DNA of 64,000 nucleotides from Carallia brachiata (taxonomy: Eukaryota > Streptophyta > Magnoliopsida > Malpighiales > Rhizophoraceae), in the NCBI GenBank assembly GCA_021464245.1, contig JADCRB010000069.1, positions 4,527,909 through 4,591,908 on the forward strand. The letters are read 5' to 3'. Under the pieces are notes generated by a model. It had not been told where the DNA came from. It made no database searches and saw nothing but the letters and a program-made list of their open reading frames with translations. The position numbers and the translations under genes are program-made. Positions 57,952 to 64,000 of this stretch are shown here, one piece after another; position 1 is the first letter of the stretch, and every line of letters begins with the position of its first letter.

Positions 57952-60900
57952 TCATGGAACCTACACGAATATGCTCTCGAAGAAGATTTATAATGTAATA
58001 CATATTTATTTAATGAATATAATTTAATCATAATTTTATATCTTACAATAAGTGATATTTACTTGAAATAAAAAATAAAAAAATAAATTTATGTATTACA
58101 ATATTGTAAATAAATTGTTCTAAAAAAATAAGTAAAAATAATAAATATCTTTTTTACAATTAACTCTATCTAAATCTAATTAATTTATACAGGTAGGATT
58201 TCCTTCTTTGCAAAACCCCTCCAAGTTTTAGAATCATTAATCTGAATCTATTCCATTTCTATTCCTTTGGGTTGTTAAGGTTTGCAACGTAAGTCCAATC
58301 TATGTCAAAATGCTCAAATTCATCAGGGAAGAAGCCAATGATATTCCATTTGATGTTCAAGGAAACTGTTGTAGCACTCTGGCAATTGCAAATTATCAGC
58401 TTGCTTTTGTTTATGGCATAACATGCCATGGCTGTTAGACTTATTGATGGCTTAGATTGTGGGATTGAATTCCACCACAAATTCATTGGCTAGTTAATTG
58501 AGTTAATTTCAACATACTTAATGAATTCATAAACATTCACCAACTGCTCAGTTGAAGAAGTGCTAAGCGGCTGGTTGTGGAGAGCAAAGATCATGAATTT
58601 CTAGCACATTTTCAATGGTCTAACAGTAGTATTTTCACGAAGATAAAGTGCAAATTAAGCACATGATTATAAAATTCCGAGACGGCGACCCTCTTCGGAT
58701 AGATAAACATAAAACACTCAGCGTTAGATAAAAAAAAGTCGACTAATCAATCCTTGCATTTACTCAAATCTGTTGACATCTAAATAATCAAATCCTTGCA
58801 TTTACTCAAATCTGTTGACATCTAAATAGAATCGCTTTATTGTTTCTTCAGTCTCTTTTTCTACGTGGGGGGTTGCGTCATTAAATATTATATTGCAGCT
58901 CAATCTTGACTTGGAAGCTCTACAAGAACAGAACCGAACAGACAAACGAAAGAGGAAAATGACAAAGATTATAGATAAAGATATGTTTGTTTATTGTAAA
59001 ATAATTTATATTTATAAAATATTTATAAAAAAAAATATTTATAATAAAAATAATAATTTTTTTTTATTACTTACTTATAGTACAGTTTATATTTTCTTTA
59101 AAAATAATTTCAGTTCTGTAAAAGGATAAATATTTTACTTAAAAATCTAAAAATTTTTCTCAAATTTTACCTATATAAAATATTTTTCGTGATACAAATA
59201 TCGAAAAACTTATAAAATTTTTTTCTTTAAAATATTTTATAAGAAACAAACACACCCTAAAAATCATCAAAATATCAATGCATTAGTGTCATTCACTTGA
59301 ACAACAATAAATTCATTACCTTAATTTAATCTACTGTATTAATCTTTTATCGCTACTTAAAATTTAAAAAAATAACTGATAATAATCAGATAAATTATTC
59401 AACATCATCTAATAATTTATTTATTTTTTTTTAACATTCAGTCCATGTTACTTTTCAGCGCCCTACTTAAAACGGCATTTAAGGCACAGATGCACAGGGG
59501 CTGCAAACTAAGCGAGGATTAGTCGCCGCCGACATTGACTTTTAGTAGTACCTTGATTCTTTGAGTTTAAAAAACAAGTCAGTTAACGTAAAGCAGTATT
59601 TAAGCAACAGCAGCTGTTAGCTTATGCATATTTTACATTAGAAAAACTGCATGGCCATATAAAATGGCCAAATTGCTTCTATACTGTATTGATAAAAGAA
59701 ATTGAAATATTTTTATAAAAAAATTATAATTTAAATTGATATTAAGTATATTTAAGATAATATTTAATATATTTAATAAAAATTTAAAAAAATAGAGTTT
59801 GAATCAAATTTAATTATCCAGTATGGTCAATAGTAGACCCCATTTTTCATAGCTTTACAAGAAAACAAAATTTGATTGGCGCCAAGCAAACTGTTTGTTT
59901 ACTCTCGCCGGAAACTGTCCATTGATTAAAACAAGGGATCGGAATTCCAATGGAATTACGCTTTCTATCACTTTTGCCTACACTGTGAATGACTAAATTG
60001 GGTCCCACCAAATTTTTTTTAGGCATTGTAAGCATTACATATAGTTTAATTGGTTAAGACTTGGTGTCTTTAATCTTTATGTTTGGATTTTTGATTCAAG
60101 ATTTAGCATTTATATATATTTTTTTATTATTAGATTACCAGTTCTGATGAATAATAAAAATATATTCTAAACATCTTATTACCGTCTTAACAAATAATAT
60201 GATACATGAGATATTGGTCTGACTCACTGAGATGGTGTTATTTTAGGTGGATATTAAATCATTATGGATACCAATAACAATGGGAAATATTGTCATAATA
60301 AGTCAACAAAGGAAAACTTGTATTTGTGATACAGAGTATCCAAACATTTTCTAGAGTCACCTAACTGCCTGCCTCTCTGCTTCCTTCTTGATTATCTTTC
60401 TTAAATGTCCAACAACAAATATTAGATTTGCCATCCAAACCCTTCACCTAATTTCCTTTAGAACTAAGATAAACAATTACTCACCTTAACAGTCCTTTTA
60501 AAGGCACATCAAAATAACCCAACACTGCAAGTAACATCTTAAACAACTTAAATGTAAAATTTAAAGATTTTAAACTGCAATTGGCCTACGTACCTAGCTG
60601 GGTTTTCGTGTAACGTTGTCAAGTACATTAATAAGATAAATATGCATGATCTTGATTGCATTATAACAAAATAAGAACAAAACTATGGGCTTTGATGACC
60701 TTTCTGTATTCTTGAAGATTGCCCTATAAAACCAAAGAAGGTATTGCATTGAGATTCGGGTTATTTATTATTTCAATAAAAAAACGGAAGTCTCGCGGCC
60801 TTCCATTTTATTAATTTAAAACATATATGTTATTTTTTTTATTTGTCGATTAGAAAACTTATTAAATAATAAATTATGTAATGAAGTATCTCTTTCATTC

Positions 60901-61908
60901 TTATAAATTTTGTATACTCCTTATTCAATATTAAAATTCAAAACCTTCATAATAATTAGTTTCAAGACTTAAACTTGAGAGCAGAGATGACTCAAATACT
61001 ATTAAACTAAAATTTAATAGTTTTTTTTTAAAAATTTTTTGATTATTTAATTTCCACCGAAACTCCAACTTAATATTTAACGGCTGAGTGTTAAAAATTT
61101 TCTTCTTGGTCCTTTAAAAAAATTTTCTTTTTTGGGTCAAACCTTCAAAAAATCTGTATGTAGTCAGGTGACTGCTCCACAGTCGCTGCACGCTGATCCA
61201 CTGAACCACTTCTCGCTGAAAGCCCATAAGTGGCCTTTTTATGAGGCCCAAGGCCCGCCATGAAACCGACGGAGGAGTCCGGGCGTACAACTTTGTCGTT
61301 TATGGTTGACCGGGCCGACGGTCACGCGCCTCAAGGGCAGGTGGGACCAGTTCTAGTTCTCCTTTTTGGCATCCTTCATCTCCTACTTTGGAAGTCACTC
61401 ACTGCCACCCTTCTCTCTTCCCTTCTTAGTTCCAAACAGGAACCAAAGCAGAGTGTGACTTTAGAGTAAGAAACTGTTTCTAGAGAGAGAAACAGATACT
61501 ACCCATTCCCTCCTTCACTGTCTTCTAAAAATTTGCATGTATGGTGGACTTTCATTGAAAGAAAAACAAAAAGAAAATGGATTGTTGGTAAAGTTTCAAA
61601 CGTTGTCTGTCCCTGTGTATGTCAGCTACTTTGTTAGCATCTGCTTAATCAGTGACTTGAGTTTATGGCCCCTTGTAGCAACAACTGTTAGTATCTTCTA
61701 GTGGAGAGAATTGACTTTGGAGTTTGAAGTTTGAACTCGAGAGAAGAGAAAGGGGACAACCGCTTGTGAATTTTTATTGGGGTTCTGTATTGGTGGAAGA
61801 AAAAGTGATCGTTTTTTTTTTTTTTCTCTTTCGTTGTTGATCTGATATGGGTGAGGCCTGCATTTGATTTTCGAGCTCAAATAGCATATATGGTTTCTGG
61901 GCGTTCCC
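57952..61908. other. AT-rich intergenic region before the ATL gene
   Basis: No gene is supported. A minus-strand ORF at 58259-58486 (75 residues) has no domain. Around 60030-60120, a tagtttaattggttaagac...ttttgattcaagatt pattern vaguely resembles a tRNA-derived SINE head but is too degenerate to call. Bases 61150-61908 are GC-richer and probably include the ATL promoter and 5' leader. Confidence 0.4.
58746..58831. repeat. Tandem duplication of a 42-43 bp unit
   Basis: The unit atccttgcatttactcaaat, continuing ctgttgacatctaaat, occurs twice back to back and is essentially identical, so it is a recent local duplication. Confidence 0.9.
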
Positions 61909-63033
61909 ATGATTTTTGTGGGGATGTCAGAGAGCATAGAGAGTAGTAGATGGTACATGGAGCGTACCCATCTGAAGAAGTCATGGATTCAACATCAATC
62001 AAGCAAAAGATGGTTTTTTGACATACCCACCTCCTTTTTCTCCTGCATTCGCCAGAGAATCACCCCTTCGCCACCATCAACGTCATCTTCTGGTGCTAGA
62101 ATTAGTCCTGCTGTTCTCTTCATTATTGTGATTCTGGCTGTGCTGTTTTTCATCTCCGGTTTGCTCCACTTGCTGGTTAGATTCCTGATAAAACACCCCT
62201 CTTCGTCGGCCGAATCTCAATCTAATAATAGACTTCCTGGAATCTCTGGTTCAGATGCTCTTCAAAGACAGCTACAGCAGCTCTTCCATCTCCATGATTC
62301 CGGTCTGGATCAAGCTTTTATTGATGCTCTTCCTGTTTTTCTGTACAAAGAGATAATGGGTCTAAAAGAACCATTTGATTGTGCCGTTTGCCTCTGCGAG
62401 TTTTCCGAGAAAGACAAGCTAAGGTTACTTCCCATGTGTAGTCATGCTTTCCATATCAATTGCATTGACACCTGGCTACTGACCAATTCTACTTGTCCTC
62501 TATGTAGAGGGACCCTTTTCACTCCTGAGTTTTCCATGGAAAACCCCATGTTTGATTTTTATGATTTGAGAGAAGATGATGGTTGTCCCGGCAGGGGAGA
62601 TAATGGGCCGAGTTCTACTCAAAAAGCAGTAGAAATTGAAGAAATTGTTGTTGACAAGGGGGTTTTGCCTGTGAGACTTGGTAAATTTAGAAGGCTTAAC
62701 GATGAGGCAGAGGAGGCACAGGGAGAGACTAGTAGCAGTAATTTGGATGCTAGGAGATGCTTTTCAATGGGTTCATATGAATATGTTCTCGGTGATTCAG
62801 AGCTTAGAGTGCCCTTTTCTACTGACAAGCGAGCCTGCCGGACTAAGCTTCCCAAGGGGGTTGCACAGGAAGGGAATCTTCCGGCTGACGGGGAGGTGGA
62901 GGGAAAAAAGATTAGTAGTGTGACCAAAGGTGAGAGCTTTTCTGTGTCTAAGATTTGGCTTTGGTCCAAGAAGGGCAAGTTCGCCAGCTCTTCAGACACC
63001 CACACCGGTATGCCTTCTTCACTGAATGTGTGA
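61909..63033 (+). CDS. RING-H2 finger E3 ubiquitin ligase, ATL family
   Basis: A single-exon ORF of up to 374 residues, as usual for ATL genes. A transmembrane helix (about 67-92) is followed by the GLD motif (G132-L133-D134, SGLDQAFIDALPVF). The RING-H2 is complete: C158, C161, C177, H179, H182, C185, C196 and C199, with the conserved Pro before C199 (CPLC) and the Trp at 189 that contacts E2 enzymes. The C-terminal half is acidic to Ser-rich, ending PSSLNV. N-terminal SWIQHQ and the long tail resemble the ATL13/46/47 group. ATLs are membrane-anchored ligases that act mainly in stress and development. Initiation could also be at 61924 or 61957; the downstream Mets leave all domains intact. 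Confidence 0.92.
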   Translation: MIFVGMSESIESSRWYMERTHLKKSWIQHQSSKRWFFDIPTSFFSCIRQRITPSPPSTSSSGARISPAVLFIIVILAVLFFISGLLHLLVRFLIKHPSSSAESQSNNRLPGISGSDALQRQLQQLFHLHDSGLDQAFIDALPVFLYKEIMGLKEPFDCAVCLCEFSEKDKLRLLPMCSHAFHINCIDTWLLTNSTCPLCRGTLFTPEFSMENPMFDFYDLREDDGCPGRGDNGPSSTQKAVEIEEIVVDKGVLPVRLGKFRRLNDEAEEAQGETSSSNLDARRCFSMGSYEYVLGDSELRVPFSTDKRACRTKLPKGVAQEGNLPADGEVEGKKISSVTKGESFSVSKIWLWSKKGKFASSSDTHTGMPSSLNV

Positions 63034-64000
63034 CTTGCCATGGATGGGTAGTACACAAGACAAATGAAGGGTGTTTTTTTCATTTTGTGGTCCTTGTTTA
63101 GTTGTAACTTGCAAGTTATAACTCCATTGATCAAAACAAAAGGATATGATGCTTTTCTTCCTCAAAATTTTTTGGGATGCTAATTGAAATTTAGTTGTAA
63201 TTAGTTGTGCCATAAGAATTATGAAAGATGGTAGTGCCTGTTTATTGAGAGACTTTCTTTAATTTTATGAAAATCAATCGCAGTTCGGAAGGACATTTCC
63301 AGAGAGGCAGACATCTTGCATATCTCGTTTTTTTCTTGAATGAGTTGAATCAATCAATGATATGTACACAATTTCCTATGATCCCATTTGGCCTATATGT
63401 CATCCGATTTCCATGTAATTGTGAAGCTTTTGATTGAGGTTTGGGTTTGTTCCGTCACACAAATGGCTTTACACACTGCACATGATGTAGGAAGAGGGAC
63501 CGAGGATTGTTGCTTTTATTGACTTTTGAGGCCGAGGGTTTTTCTGCTTTTCTTTTCATTTTTAATTTGCCCTTTTCGGGATTATGTGCATCTTTTGAGG
63601 AGAGTGATCTTTTGGGCTAGGCAGGTAGCGGAGTGATGGTGGGATCCATGAAAGCACTCTGGCAATGGCAGAGTTTTCATTCTTGTGATTAGACCTTTAA
63701 TTCAAAATTTTGGCTTCAGTGGAAAAATATTGTGGGGCCGTACCCTAACCCATGTGCCCATGTTGAAACTTGAAACTAAACTCCAACCCCCCTCACCCCG
63801 CTTCCGTGAAACAAAAATATTTTGAGGGAAAGGACAATAATTTGAATTATTTAATTAAAAATAATGTATTAAATTAAAAAAAATAAATTATTAAATATTA
63901 TTAAATAAATTATAAAATTTTTTTGAGTTTTATTACATATGTTCACATTGTCAAATTTATATTTAAAAGTGTTATATGCCAAAGCGCAGCAAGTTTAAGG
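63034..64000. other. 3' trailer of the ATL gene and intergenic DNA
   Basis: No further gene is visible. The last 170 bases are strongly AT-rich. Confidence 0.45.

Noticed and set aside
60030..60120. SINE-like tRNA-derived head
   Set aside because: Too degenerate; no poly-A or poly-T tail and no target duplication could be identified.

Overview
This is nuclear DNA from a flowering plant, most likely a woody eudicot. Protein genes are split by AG/GT introns, intergenic DNA is AT-rich with microsatellites, and all recognisable products belong to plant families. The species cannot be named from the sequence alone.

Layout, left to right. Bases 1-330 resemble the 3' trailer of the SUO-like gene that follows, so an upstream tandem copy probably ends just outside the window. 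A SUO-like BAH/TFIIS-N regulator lies at 2165-8145 (+), followed by a MULE-type MITE (9823-10265). A TBL-type wall polysaccharide O-acetyltransferase (11789-14983, +) carries another inverted-repeat element in its last intron. Next are a probable solo LTR (15778-16130), a 2H phosphoesterase-like gene (17414-17963, -) with a frameshift and a lost catalytic His, and the nine-exon nuclear protease DEG9 (22048-26627, +).

From about 26.3 to 48.2 kb the window is dominated by a segmental duplication. Copy A holds the 3' end of DEG9, a WAT1/UMAMIT transporter pseudogene and its flank; copy B (42.6-48.2 kb) holds a DEG9 tail relic, an intact WAT1 gene and the same flank. Copy A was later interrupted by a 6.4 kb LTR element (30012-36395, TSD taaat) and by an hAT-type MITE. 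A second hAT-type MITE sits between the copies, inside the last codons of a small conserved gene relic. A third, more diverged and broken WAT1 locus lies at 50635-53154. The right end has an LRR receptor pseudokinase (55823-57951, +) and an ATL-type RING-H2 E3 ligase (61909-63033, +).

The most unusual object is the LTR element. It has gag but no visible protease, reverse transcriptase or integrase. It carries an extra 203-residue ORF (33724-34335) with a WUSCHEL/WOX-like homeodomain and a C-terminal LDLELRL motif like the SUPERMAN/EAR repression domain. Directly upstream is an array of about 44 bp units, five with an exact TATAAAAG and a sixth with a degenerate copy. This looks like a host-type transcriptional repressor captured by, and perhaps expressed from, a non-autonomous retroelement.

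Several otherwise convincing ORFs (SUO, 2H, gag, small gene relic) are each broken by one base at a short homopolymer. Residual assembly indels are a real possibility and should be excluded before those genes are called dead.
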